Below are positions 8,646 to 16,647 of a stretch of 38,219 nucleotides of DNA, in pieces. Where the stretch lies: positions 1-38,219 of the forward strand of contig NZ_PNDS01000015.1 in assembly GCF_005886535.1 (NCBI RefSeq), read 5' to 3'. Every line of letters begins with the position of its first letter. The first letter of the stretch is position 1. The translations under genes and the position numbers were made by a program. The notes under the pieces are model-generated. The model saw only the letters and a list, made by a program, of their open reading frames with translations. It searched no databases and was not told the origin of the DNA. This DNA is from Pseudoalteromonas sp. S2755 (GTDB taxonomy: Bacteria; Pseudomonadota; Gammaproteobacteria; Enterobacterales; Alteromonadaceae).

Positions 8646-10190
8646 TTAATCAGGCTTTTGTAATGTGACTAAGGTCTCAACATTGATTGAGTTGGCTTTA
8701 TGTAAGTCATAACGTTTATAAACATCTAATTTTAAATTTTCTAAAGAAACCCAACCAACACTCTCAGCAATTATTTTCAAGTAATTTGGGGTATCTAAAA
8801 GGAATAATTTACCACCTAATGTTGTTTGGTTATGACCAACAACCAAACCAAATTTTCCCTTTGGCTTTAGCATTTTAAGAACATTGGTAAACATTAACTT
8901 CATGTCGACAAAATACCTATAGACAACGTATGGCATTGCCTGTCTTCGAAAACCATCAGTATCTCCCAGTGATTTCAGCATATCTAAACATAGTAAATGC
9001 AGTTCATCTGGAATACTGTCGGCATTAGTTTCAAGCTGCTCGCGAAGAAAACGTTCTTCTTTTTTCGTCAACTCCCTAGAACCGATCAAATTATTCTCCA
9101 AAACTTTCACTTCCTTTGGAGAAGCAAATCCTAACCAAATCAAACTAAGCCGCTGGGTATCAATATAAGGCAAGGCTGTTGCATATGGAGGACTTGTAAT
9201 AGCAGCGTCAAAATCAACAAAATCAATTAAACTTTCAGCATCCCTAATATCTATATTGAATGCTTTCGAGTTATTCCTAACATTTACAACATAAGGGGAG
9301 ATAGATTTTACACGCTTTAAAAAATCTTCCACCTTTGACAACAGTGCATTAAAAAAACAGACTTCGGGTAAAGGAGATTTGCGTCTACGTATGCGAAGAT
9401 CTGCTGGTTCCTGTTGCGAATAATCACGAATTAGATCACTTGCCACGCAAAGACATACATCCTTTGCTGCACTATTAATACTGGAACGTTCCAACTCATA
9501 TTTTAGAATTTCAATTTTCTCAAATTGCTCTACATCAAACCATTTTTGAAGATAATCAGTTCGCTCGTTTTTTTCAAAATTGAAATCATATTGCTTGATG
9601 TCTATTTTAATCTTTTCAACAATTACCTTGATTTCATTTAACACCAGTTCAGCATCTAAATCCAAAGAAGCTAACTTTGTATTTGTGATATAAACCGCTA
9701 AGGGATTGAAATCAAAGCCATTAGACTTCATCCCTATCAACTCACTTTGATAAAGCGTTGTTCCACTACCGCAAAAAGGCTCAAGAACTTTGTCACAAGG
9801 TGACAAATCGAATAAATTTGCTATTGCTGATACTATTTGAGGATTAAACTTTCCTTTGTATTCATGCAAACCATGTGCACCATAACGAGTCGTTTGACGT
9901 TTTTGCCCGCCCGTCTTATGACAACTTGCTTCGTATATAGCTTGCAATGGCTGTTCAATAAAGTAATCCCCATCGTAAACTTTAACACTCTGTATATAAG
10001 TTAATCCTTTTACTAGCTTATTCAAAAGCTCTATTTTTACATCTGGAACTTCTAATTTATGAAAACGCCCCTCTGAAGACTCCAAAACATGTCCATCGCA
10101 TTCAGTGACTAAGCGCTGGACTTCTCTCTCAAGAAGTTCGATTTCATACCCCAATAATTTATAGTTTACATGGTTCAATCTTATTTTCAT
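8646..10190 (-). CDS. DNA amino-methyltransferase 2 of the RM system
   Basis: A 514-aa SAM-dependent DNA methyltransferase. Motif I is LEPFCGSGT (136-144), followed by FDFNPLAVY. Motif IV is TSPPY (332-336), the form typical of N4-cytosine and some N6-adenine enzymes. The roughly 190 residues between them probably include target recognition. The motif neighbourhoods LHEYKGKFNPQI and EPFCGSGT parallel IHPYPAKFIPQI and DPFCGSGT in the neighbouring enzyme, so the two are distant paralogues. An extra N-terminal region of about 100 residues is not shared. It starts inside the end of methyltransferase 1 (ATGA, 4-bp overlap), so they are translationally coupled. Two methyltransferases are expected when a type IIS site is asymmetric and each strand needs its own enzyme. 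Confidence 0.88.
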   Translation of the reverse strand: MKIRLNHVNYKLLGYEIELLEREVQRLVTECDGHVLESSEGRFHKLEVPDVKIELLNKLVKGLTYIQSVKVYDGDYFIEQPLQAIYEASCHKTGGQKRQTTRYGAHGLHEYKGKFNPQIVSAIANLFDLSPCDKVLEPFCGSGTTLYQSELIGMKSNGFDFNPLAVYITNTKLASLDLDAELVLNEIKVIVEKIKIDIKQYDFNFEKNERTDYLQKWFDVEQFEKIEILKYELERSSINSAAKDVCLCVASDLIRDYSQQEPADLRIRRRKSPLPEVCFFNALLSKVEDFLKRVKSISPYVVNVRNNSKAFNIDIRDAESLIDFVDFDAAITSPPYATALPYIDTQRLSLIWLGFASPKEVKVLENNLIGSRELTKKEERFLREQLETNADSIPDELHLLCLDMLKSLGDTDGFRRQAMPYVVYRYFVDMKLMFTNVLKMLKPKGKFGLVVGHNQTTLGGKLFLLDTPNYLKIIAESVGWVSLENLKLDVYKRYDLHKANSINVETLVTLQKPD

Positions 10191-11296
10191 TTTTTCTGAA
10201 CCACAACAATCGTTTCTTTTTTAATATTTGCATGAGACAAATTGAAAGACTTTCGATTACTATTCATATTTCTATCAAACCGACCGATAATATTGAATCC
10301 CAACTCTTCTGCGCCATCAATAATAAGCTGAGCATTATCAATCACTTCACCATGTATTTTTGAACGCCCTACTACAAATGCAGCATAAGCAGAATCAATT
10401 AAAACATCATTAGCCAATGATAAAGTGCCTTTCATTTGATGAAAGAAGTCCTCTGCTGTGTGATGATTTCTCTTGAAAAAATGAGCTCTAGCGCCTATCT
10501 CAGATTTTTTCACTGACTGAGGATCAAAATCTAGCCACCACATTCTATATTTATGATATAGCCAGTATTCATAAGCATTTGGATACGGAGGGGACGTCAC
10601 TAAAAGGCCAACTTTTTTAGGTATGTCATCCTTTGATACTTTCAAAATATCTTTATTTATAATTATTGATGAAGACACACCATCAAAATCAATGAGATTT
10701 TGACTTAGATTTATACATGAGTTTTCAAATAACGAATATACTTTCTGAGGAGATATATTTTTATCAATCGCAGCATATCGTGTATCACTATCTTGATTAG
10801 AAACTTTTACTATAATGCTAGATAAGGCAGCTCTTAAAGCATCAAATATCACGGTGTTGTCTCGATATAAGCCAATTGCAGTTTTTAACTTTAGAACTTC
10901 AATCTGTATTTCTTTTTTAAACCAATGATCTATATTTGGGATATTACTAAGACTACTCACATCTACTTCAAGCTCTACTGCAACTTGTAAAGCATGATGA
11001 TATGCGTCAACAAAGTCAGTGCTCAATGGCGTTGTTTTTACTCTACTAATCAAGCAAGCTATAGGATTTAAATCAACCCCGATAGACTCATAACCTTTAG
11101 ATTGAGCAACGCATAGTGCAGTGCCCGAACCACAAAAAGGATCTAAGATAACACCATCCGGACATCCCAATGTGTCTATTATTTGAGAAGGTATCTGAGG
11201 AATAAACTTCGCTGGATACGGGTGGATACTATGCAATCCTTTGCTCTGTCGTGAATCTTTGAAATCCCAATCTAGCTCTTTTAATGTTGCTAACAT
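10187..11296 (-). CDS. DNA amino-methyltransferase 1 of the RM system
   Basis: A 369-aa SAM-dependent DNA methyltransferase. Motif I is LDPFCGSGT (51-59), followed by VDLNPIAC, and motif IV is TSPPY (234-238) followed by PNAYEYW. The motif order (I, long spacer, IV) is shared with methyltransferase 2. N4-cytosine methylation is likeliest by analogy with BfiI systems, but N6-adenine cannot be excluded. It is first in a two-gene unit and is likely expressed before the nuclease on entry into a new host. No controller (C) protein gene is visible. The ATG at 11296 has only a weak GAGAGAG close upstream. Base composition looks more AT-rich than in the flanking core genes, which fits horizontal origin. 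Confidence 0.87.
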   Translation of the reverse strand: MLATLKELDWDFKDSRQSKGLHSIHPYPAKFIPQIPSQIIDTLGCPDGVILDPFCGSGTALCVAQSKGYESIGVDLNPIACLISRVKTTPLSTDFVDAYHHALQVAVELEVDVSSLSNIPNIDHWFKKEIQIEVLKLKTAIGLYRDNTVIFDALRAALSSIIVKVSNQDSDTRYAAIDKNISPQKVYSLFENSCINLSQNLIDFDGVSSSIIINKDILKVSKDDIPKKVGLLVTSPPYPNAYEYWLYHKYRMWWLDFDPQSVKKSEIGARAHFFKRNHHTAEDFFHQMKGTLSLANDVLIDSAYAAFVVGRSKIHGEVIDNAQLIIDGAEELGFNIIGRFDRNMNSNRKSFNLSHANIKKETIVVVQKK

Positions 11297-11681
11297 ACTC
11301 TCTCAAACCAAAGTGAATACTGACGACCAGCAACTGATCTTATAACCAGTAGAAAGAAGAAACAAGGGTCGTATTCTCTCTTTTGTTTGCTCAGACCACA
11401 ATAGGAATTGACATAAACTTTAAGTGGCTGGCAATAACATTGAATCGCCTCAAGTTTGCTAGAGATAACTTTCGTTGGTTTTTATCACGCACAGAATAAG
11501 CACAGACAAAAGAAAAAATATAAACCAGAGAAGTAGAATTTTAGACTAGTTATAGGGCTATGAAGATAGTCTCGAGGGGGTATTTATCACAGCAAAAATG
11601 TATAAAAGGCAAATCTAAAACACAAAAAACTAACATTACGTTGACTTTCAGTCTTGAAAAAGGTTTTATTTTTCAAATTTT
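11297..11681. other. non-coding right flank of the element
   Basis: About 385 AT-rich bases with no reading frame that resembles a protein and no recombinase remnant that I can recognise. It must contain the promoter for the two methyltransferase genes, but no unambiguous -35/-10 pair was found on the minus strand. Confidence 0.5.
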
Positions 11682-11766
11682 TGATGCAGGTTGGTGGACT
11701 CGGGCCATCACGCATTGCTGCGGGGGATTTTGAATCCCCGATGTCTACCAATTCCATCACACAGGA
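11682..11766 (-). tRNA. degenerate tRNA-Leu(CAA)-like sequence
   Basis: On the minus strand much of a class II leucine tRNA is readable. The D-arm is ATG/CAT around GAATTGGTAGA. The anticodon arm is GGGGA-TTCAAAA-TCCCC with anticodon CAA (loop at 11728-11734). The long variable arm is CGCA-GCAA-TGCG. A T-arm-like GATGG-CCCGAGT-CCACC has one mismatch, and its loop has lost the usual TTC. The acceptor halves (TCCTGTG and AACCTGC) hardly pair, and TCA stands where CCA is expected. It is therefore probably not a working tRNA but a decayed or attachment-site copy. It lies inside the mobile element, and its anticodon loop equals the element's flanking repeat. Confidence 0.6.
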
Positions 11767-11814
11767 ACAATATAAACTGTGTTTTCTGAAGGTCTTTGCT
11801 GTCCATGCAAAGGG

Positions 11815-11821
11815 TTTTGAA
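11815..11821. repeat. right 7-bp direct repeat flanking the inserted element
   Basis: A second copy of TTTTGAA, identical to 7099-7105, placed at codons 182-183 of the permease gene on the minus strand. Immediately inside is GGG (11812-11814), which with the left inner end forms the predicted palindromic junction after excision. Confidence 0.85.
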
Positions 11822-12364
11822 ATTTACCCCTTTAAAAACCACCGTTTTTTCTAAAACATCAGGGTTACCAGCGAAATATTGTTGCCACACAGAATATGAA
11901 ATCATTGCAACCGGTTGCTGACTATCTAGACCTTCATCGCTGGAAAAGTAGCGACCGAGTGCCATCGGTGCATCAAGTAACTGCATGTACTCAGGGGTGA
12001 TGGCACCGATATTAAATGTAGGACTACTTGGTAAGCTTTGCTCCACATCAATACTAATGTTTTGTAGTGCTATGCTTTCAATCTCGGGGAATTGGGGTTG
12101 TTTCTCATAAGACGTTAAGCTTCCAGCGTGCGGAATAAAGTTGCTTTGTTTTATTTCATTATTATCATCGACTAGCGCGCCGCGTAACAACATCAACCGC
12201 TCCGCATCTGGATAAGGGAGTGGTGCTGCGAGTAATTGATAATTGAGGTTGCATGTCGACACCAAAGCACCTAGTGCGAGCCCAAGTGTCAGAATAATAG
12301 TGACTGTATAACTGATATGACGTTTGAGCCGTTGCCAAGCCATGTTTATTGAATGTGTTACCAT
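11822..12364 (-). pseudogene. 5' part of interrupted MacB/FtsX-type permease
   Basis: These 181 codons begin a MacB-type exporter permease: an N-terminal transmembrane helix (about 15-45), then periplasmic domain sequence (LPYPDAERLMLL, TPEYMQLLDAP, LGRYFSSDEGL, VAMISYSVWQQYF, ending KGVN). The ATG at 12364 has GGAG five bases upstream, so translation should start normally. The gene is cut at codon 182 by the 4716-bp element. The frame runs on into the element (through the tRNA-like region) to a stop at 11708, adding an unrelated tail. The rest of the domain is at 6284-7105, where it is fused to an ATPase remnant. Even without the insert the gene would be broken by that fusion. Confidence 0.82.
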
Positions 12365-12733
12365 ATTTGCTCCAAGTACAGTGAGGTGTCACGATGGTTT
12401 ATTATTAATATTTCACCTTGATTGGTACTTTAGCAACGTATGTGCCAAACGCTATTGCCATGATATTAATAGGCTTTATTGTATTTTTGCAAGGGCTAAG
12501 TCCAGAATCGGACGAGCAAAGTATTGTAATCGGACTCGACCTAGTCGCGTTTTACTGCCCTCTTTACCAGAGAAATTCATGCTAGATTATTGAAAAAAAT
12601 GTTGGATAAACTTTCATCTGTCACATTAATAGTAGATAATACGCGACCTTTAATTCTCAATCGGGCAATCTCAACGCGCATTTTTGCGTAGATCGACTAG
12701 GATCACTGAGGGCCAACTTCACTGAGTAATAAT
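12365..12733. other. divergent intergenic region upstream of typA
   Basis: The 369 bases between the permease remnant (minus) and typA (plus) show no convincing gene. Possible typA promoter elements near 12612-12650 are weak (TTGGAT with ATTAAT, or GATAAT with a poor -35). GTCC-N6-GGAC near 12500 and ACGC-N8-GCGT near 12675 are small hairpins; the second would lie in the typA leader. Confidence 0.4.
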
Positions 12734-14554
12734 ATGAGCATCGAAAAGTTAAGAAATATCGCGATTATCGCGCACGTAGACCACGGTAAAACAACGCTTG
12801 TAGACAAGCTACTTGAGCAATCAGGTACATTACAGCAGCGCGGTGGTAATGAAGAGCGAGTGATGGACTCTAACGATCTTGAAAGAGAGCGTGGTATCAC
12901 CATCCTTGCAAAAAATACCGCAATCAAGTGGAACGACTACCGTATCAATATCGTAGATACTCCGGGACACGCCGACTTCGGTGGTGAAGTAGAACGTGTT
13001 CTTTCGATGGCTGACTCAGTATTACTACTAGTTGATGCACAAGAAGGTCCGATGCCACAAACGCGTTTCGTAACGCAAAAGGCGTTTGCTCAGGGTCTTA
13101 AGCCTATTGTTGTAATCAACAAAATCGACAAGCCGGGTGCTCGTCCTGATTGGGTAATGGACCAAGTTTTTGACCTATTCGATAACTTAGGTGCAACTGA
13201 CGAACAGCTAGACTTTAAAGTGATCTACGCATCAGCAATCAACGGTTGGGCAACACTTGACCTAGATGAGCCGTCTGACAACATGGAGCCAATGTTCCAA
13301 GCTATCGTAGACGAAGTTGAAGCGCCTAACGCGGATCCTGAAGGTCCGTTCCAGATGCAAATTTCTCAGCTTGATTACAACTCATACGTAGGTGTTATCG
13401 GTGTTGGCCGTATTAAACGCGGTTCAGTTAAACCTAACCAACAAGTGACTATTGTAGGTGCTGATGGTAAGACGCGTAACGGTAAAGTTGGCCAAGTACT
13501 TGGTTACTTAGGTCTTGATCGTCACGAAGTTGAGCAAGCAACTGCGGGTGATATCATCGCAATCACAGGGCTTGGTGAGCTGAAAATCTCTGATACTATC
13601 TGTTGTCAGAATAACGTTGAAGCACTACCGCCACTGTCTGTTGATGAACCAACAGTAACAATGACTTTCTCTGTAAACACGTCTCCATTCTCAGGCCAAG
13701 AAGGTAAATACGTCACCTCGCGTAATATCCTTGAGCGTCTAGAAGCTGAGCTTGTGCACAACGTTGCACTACGTGTTGAAGAAACCGATAACCCAGATAG
13801 CTTCCGTGTATCTGGTCGTGGTGAACTTCACTTGGGTATTCTGATTGAGAATATGCGTCGTGAAGGCTACGAGATTGCAGTATCTCGTCCAGAAGTAATC
13901 CTACGTGAAGTTGATGGTCAGCTAGAAGAGCCGTACGAAACAGTAACCATTGACTGTCAAGAAGAGCACCAAGGTTCTATCATGGAGCAGCTTGGTCTGC
14001 GTAAAGCAGAAATGACTGACATGTCTCCAGATGGCAAAGGTCGTGTGCGTATGGACTTCATGATGCCTGCACGTGGTCTAATTGGTTTCCAAACAGAATT
14101 TATGACGTTAACGTCTGGTTCTGGTTTGATGTACCACACGTTCTCGCATTACGGTCCACACAAAGGCGGTAACATTGGTCAGCGCAAGAATGGTGTGCTA
14201 ATCGCGAATGCACCAGGTAAAGCGCTAACAAACGCACTATTTAACCTACAAGAACGTGGTCGTCTATTTATCGGTCACGGTGTTGAGGTTTACGAAGGTA
14301 TGATCATCGGTATTCATAGCCGTGACAACGACCTAACGGTAAATGCACTTAAAGGTAAGCAGTTAACTAACGTACGTGCAGCAGGTACTGACGAAGCACA
14401 AAACCTTGTGCCACCTATCGTGATGTCGCTAGAACAAGCGCTTGAGTTCATCGATGACGACGAGCTTGTAGAAGTAACGCCTGAAAGCATCCGTATTCGT
14501 AAGAAGTTATTGACTGAAAGCGAGCGTAAACGCGCTAGCCGCCAAGCTAAATAA
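12734..14554 (+). CDS. typA: ribosome-associated GTPase TypA/BipA
   Basis: A 606-aa translational GTPase of normal family length (E. coli 607). G1 is AHVDHGKT (13-20), G3 DTPGHAD (75-81) and G4 NKID (129-132). The EF-G-like beta-barrel and domain V region follow, and the C-terminus has the BipA-specific part with [10 protein letters not shown] and GKALTNALF. In known systems it binds ribosomes, supports 50S assembly and matters at low temperature or stress. It is a single gene; the convergent downstream gene is separated by a strong hairpin. The start is fixed by the family N-terminus [19 protein letters not shown], though the ribosome-binding site is weak (TGAG). Confidence 0.98.
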   Translation: MSIEKLRNIAIIAHVDHGKTTLVDKLLEQSGTLQQRGGNEERVMDSNDLERERGITILAKNTAIKWNDYRINIVDTPGHADFGGEVERVLSMADSVLLLVDAQEGPMPQTRFVTQKAFAQGLKPIVVINKIDKPGARPDWVMDQVFDLFDNLGATDEQLDFKVIYASAINGWATLDLDEPSDNMEPMFQAIVDEVEAPNADPEGPFQMQISQLDYNSYVGVIGVGRIKRGSVKPNQQVTIVGADGKTRNGKVGQVLGYLGLDRHEVEQATAGDIIAITGLGELKISDTICCQNNVEALPPLSVDEPTVTMTFSVNTSPFSGQEGKYVTSRNILERLEAELVHNVALRVEETDNPDSFRVSGRGELHLGILIENMRREGYEIAVSRPEVILREVDGQLEEPYETVTIDCQEEHQGSIMEQLGLRKAEMTDMSPDGKGRVRMDFMMPARGLIGFQTEFMTLTSGSGLMYHTFSHYGPHKGGNIGQRKNGVLIANAPGKALTNALFNLQERGRLFIGHGVEVYEGMIIGIHSRDNDLTVNALKGKQLTNVRAAGTDEAQNLVPPIVMSLEQALEFIDDDELVEVTPESIRIRKKLLTESERKRASRQAK

Positions 14555-14604
14555 TAGTTAACCTGGACTTGGGATAACAACGTATCTCGAAAGCAGGTTA
14601 CTTA

Positions 14605-14647
14605 GAATACAAAAAACGCCGCAAAAATTGCGGCGTTTTTTGTATTC
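14605..14647. terminator. bidirectional terminator between typA and the CheW-CZB gene
   Basis: A 20-bp perfect stem: AATACAAAAAACGCCGCAA (14606-14624, extended by one pair at 14605) with its complement ending at 14647, and an AAA loop. The A6 and T6 tracts flanking the GC core make it work in both directions between convergent genes. Confidence 0.92.
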
Positions 14648-14659
14648 CATTTTCCAAAC

Positions 14660-15508
14660 CTAAAACAAACCGTATTCTTCCGTTTCTTCGGGCTCATAGC
14701 TTTGTAAATGTTCAGGGCGGAAAATGGCACTGGGGTCAATCAATACGCTGTGGCGTTTTCCCATCTTGACCAAACCTTTCATTAACTTTTTGGTTTGAAC
14801 ATCTATCTCAAAACCGATACTAGTCATTTCCTGCAGTGATTTAATATCGCTTTCGTCACAGTGAACGTTATCTTCGACCTTGTCGACTAGCAAACCGATA
14901 TGCGGACTTCGGCCATCTTGAGTGGTAAAGACAATAATGGGTTTATGGTCGAGCATGATTTGGTCACGGGCGGATTCAAAAAGTCGCATCAGCTTATTAA
15001 AGGTGGTGCTCTTTTCACGAGCGAGCGTTTCTATGGCCTGTTGTTTTTGCCCCTGTGCGCACATCATCAACAGTTTATCTGCTAATGAATGTAGTTTTTC
15101 ATGTGGTTCTTCGAAGCGCTTTAGAAGTGCTTTTAGGTCGTCATTTTCAGTTTTGAAGCCGTAAAACCACTGGCCAAAGGCGCATTGTCTAGGATCTTTA
15201 GCTTTAGTGAAGGGGACATCATTAAAAATACTTGCTTCTAAAGCGTGTAGCCATTCTTTATGATCTTCCTCTCGTTGTTTGAGCATATCCACAAGCTCTT
15301 GATTAGTTTCATAAGAAGAGCGTTTATTGAGAATGATCCCTAAATCGAATATAGGAGTAGGTATCCCCATATAATCCTTAACACCAAGAAAGCTTGGGTT
15401 GTCATTAGGTAGGTCTGTTAAGTTTTCTTCGTAGCGCTCAGTTAATAGAATATCGAGGATTTGCAGTGATATTGTTTTTTTCCCGACGCGAAAGTTAATT
15501 AAATCCAT
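14660..15508 (-). CDS. CheW-like adaptor with an inserted CZB zinc-binding domain
   Basis: A 282-aa protein, counted from MDLINF. Residues about 1-62 and 185-282 form a split CheW-like domain (LQILDILLTE, GIPTPIFDLG, then PIIVFTTQDG, IGLLVDKVEDN). Between them is a helical CZB (chemoreceptor zinc-binding) domain with H83 (HKEWLHALE), C109 (CAFGQWFYGF), H136 and H140 as likely Zn ligands. CZB domains in other proteins sense zinc or oxidants and change signalling. This suggests an adaptor that couples receptors to CheA according to metal or redox state; that role is inferred. The upstream ATG at 15535 is rejected because AGG sits five bases before 15508. It lies in a cluster with a periplasmic binding protein and near cheV. 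Confidence 0.85.
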   Translation of the reverse strand: MDLINFRVGKKTISLQILDILLTERYEENLTDLPNDNPSFLGVKDYMGIPTPIFDLGIILNKRSSYETNQELVDMLKQREEDHKEWLHALEASIFNDVPFTKAKDPRQCAFGQWFYGFKTENDDLKALLKRFEEPHEKLHSLADKLLMMCAQGQKQQAIETLAREKSTTFNKLMRLFESARDQIMLDHKPIIVFTTQDGRSPHIGLLVDKVEDNVHCDESDIKSLQEMTSIGFEIDVQTKKLMKGLVKMGKRHSVLIDPSAIFRPEHLQSYEPEETEEYGLF

Positions 15509-15549
15509 GTCAGCCTCGCATATGGTCAGTATCAACTAAGCATAGAACA

Positions 15550-16647
15550 TTATTGGAAAAAGGAGCGGTAAACTGGCAATTTCTTTTGCTCTGGTTGGAG
15601 CATAAATACCTCTCGAATAACGGTGTTATGCTCCAACTCCTGTTGTAATGTGTTTAGTAGGCAATCGCTATCAATGGGCAGCTCACATTGCTCGATAGCA
15701 GCCGTCAATAAGTAGGCATTGAGATAGCCCTCAAAAACTTGTTCGTTATGGGAAAGCATCGTATTGCGAACAGCATCTCGGAAAGTATCACAAAGCTTGC
15801 CCTTGCAGATTGCAGGGTCAGGTACCACTTCGGTGACTAAAACTTTGGGGTTGCCACTGAGCCTGGCAAACAGCTCATTTGAGGAGGCAAATGAAACCGT
15901 AGCGTACTGTGTTTCAAGGCCAACCTCCATGGCGCGATTAATAAATTTAGACAGTGGCGTGTAGGTACCGACCATAGCAAAGCCCTCTATTTTATACTGT
16001 TGCGCTTGTTCAAGGGCTCGTTCAATATCATCAGTATTACGTCTAAAGCGTGTTATTACTACGGGCTTTAATCCTCGTTCCGCGAGTGCTCTGGTGAGGC
16101 TTTTTTCTACGGTTAGACCAAATTCATCGGCTTGTATGAGTAAACCCACCCGCTTTAGTTTTTGTTCATCGATAAAGTAGCGAATAATATCTTGCGCTTC
16201 TTTATTGTAGCTAGTGCGAAGGTTAAACACCTTGAAAGTATTAGGATCCTGAAGAAACTCAGCGCCAGTATATGGCATAAGAAAGGGAACCTTAGAGTGC
16301 TCTAAAATCGGCTTTATGGCATAAGATGTGGGCGTGCCCATGACGCCAAATAATGCATCGACTTTATTTTCATAAACGAGCTTACGGGCATTGGTCACGG
16401 TTTTGTGTGGCTCATAGCCATCATCCAACACCTGCAACTCAATTGCAGCGGCGTCATCGGCTTTATGCTGGTTATAAAAGCTAAAATGTAGCTCGGCACC
16501 AGCCCTTAGTTGTTGACCTATCTCTTTTGCTGGCCCGGAAAGTGCGGTGGACATACCAATTTTCACAACAGGTTGAGCGGATACTGTAAAATTCAGTCCA
16601 GCAGAAGCAAAAACGAATAGTAAAAACTTAACACCGAAAATACTCAT
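15550..16647 (-). CDS. periplasmic ABC-type ligand-binding protein (Peripla_BP_6 type)
   Basis: A 365-aa protein with a signal peptide (about 1-24, cleavage near VSA-Q). A type I periplasmic binding fold of the branched-chain amino acid/amide receptor family follows: VVKIGMSTALSGPAKEIG, DDGYEP, FGVMGTPTSYAIKPIL, VGLLIQADEFGLTVEKSL. There are no permease or ATPase genes beside it. Together with the downstream CheW-CZB gene this suggests a sensory rather than transport role, which is inference. The frame is open to an ATG at 16707, but that gives a poor N-terminus; M at 16647 starts the signal peptide. That start still overlaps the end of tmcA by 20 bp, so translation is probably coupled. The ligand is unknown. 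Confidence 0.78.
   Translation of the reverse strand: MSIFGVKFLLFVFASAGLNFTVSAQPVVKIGMSTALSGPAKEIGQQLRAGAELHFSFYNQHKADDAAAIELQVLDDGYEPHKTVTNARKLVYENKVDALFGVMGTPTSYAIKPILEHSKVPFLMPYTGAEFLQDPNTFKVFNLRTSYNKEAQDIIRYFIDEQKLKRVGLLIQADEFGLTVEKSLTRALAERGLKPVVITRFRRNTDDIERALEQAQQYKIEGFAMVGTYTPLSKFINRAMEVGLETQYATVSFASSNELFARLSGNPKVLVTEVVPDPAICKGKLCDTFRDAVRNTMLSHNEQVFEGYLNAYLLTAAIEQCELPIDSDCLLNTLQQELEHNTVIREVFMLQPEQKKLPVYRSFFQ

Larger units (their letters stand above)
7106..11821. mobile_element. 4716-bp restriction-modification insertion element
   Basis: This segment interrupts a permease gene. The halves at 6284-7105 and 11822-12364 join in frame across a single TTTTGAA (giving permease sequence VNFKIIGV). 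That shows a precise insertion with a 7-bp duplicated or shared core. Contents: a left non-coding flank, a BfiI-like nuclease, two methyltransferases, a right non-coding flank, and a degenerate tRNA-Leu(CAA)-like sequence 87 bp (core to core) from the right end. The ends have no matching terminal inverted repeats, which argues against a classic transposon. If the ends are joined as a circle, the junction reads GGTTTTGAATCCAAAACC, a perfect 7-bp inverted repeat with a 4-nt centre, as expected for a site-specific recombinase core. No integrase or transposase gene is present, so movement would have to be in trans. Confidence 0.8.

Noticed and set aside
11708..11814. C-terminal tail of the permease frame as real protein
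   Set aside because: These 36 residues are translated from element DNA, including the tRNA-like sequence, and do not continue the permease domain, whose true continuation is at 7105.
7099..11821. Element as a classic transposon with 7-bp target duplication
   Set aside because: The inner ends (TCCAAAACC on the left, CCCTTTGCA on the right, read inward) do not match as terminal inverted repeats, and no transposase is encoded. Site-specific recombination is favoured, though not proved.
11654..11854. 66-aa plus-strand frame near the tRNA-like sequence
   Set aside because: It reads antisense through the tRNA-like region and permease codons and has no protein-like pattern.
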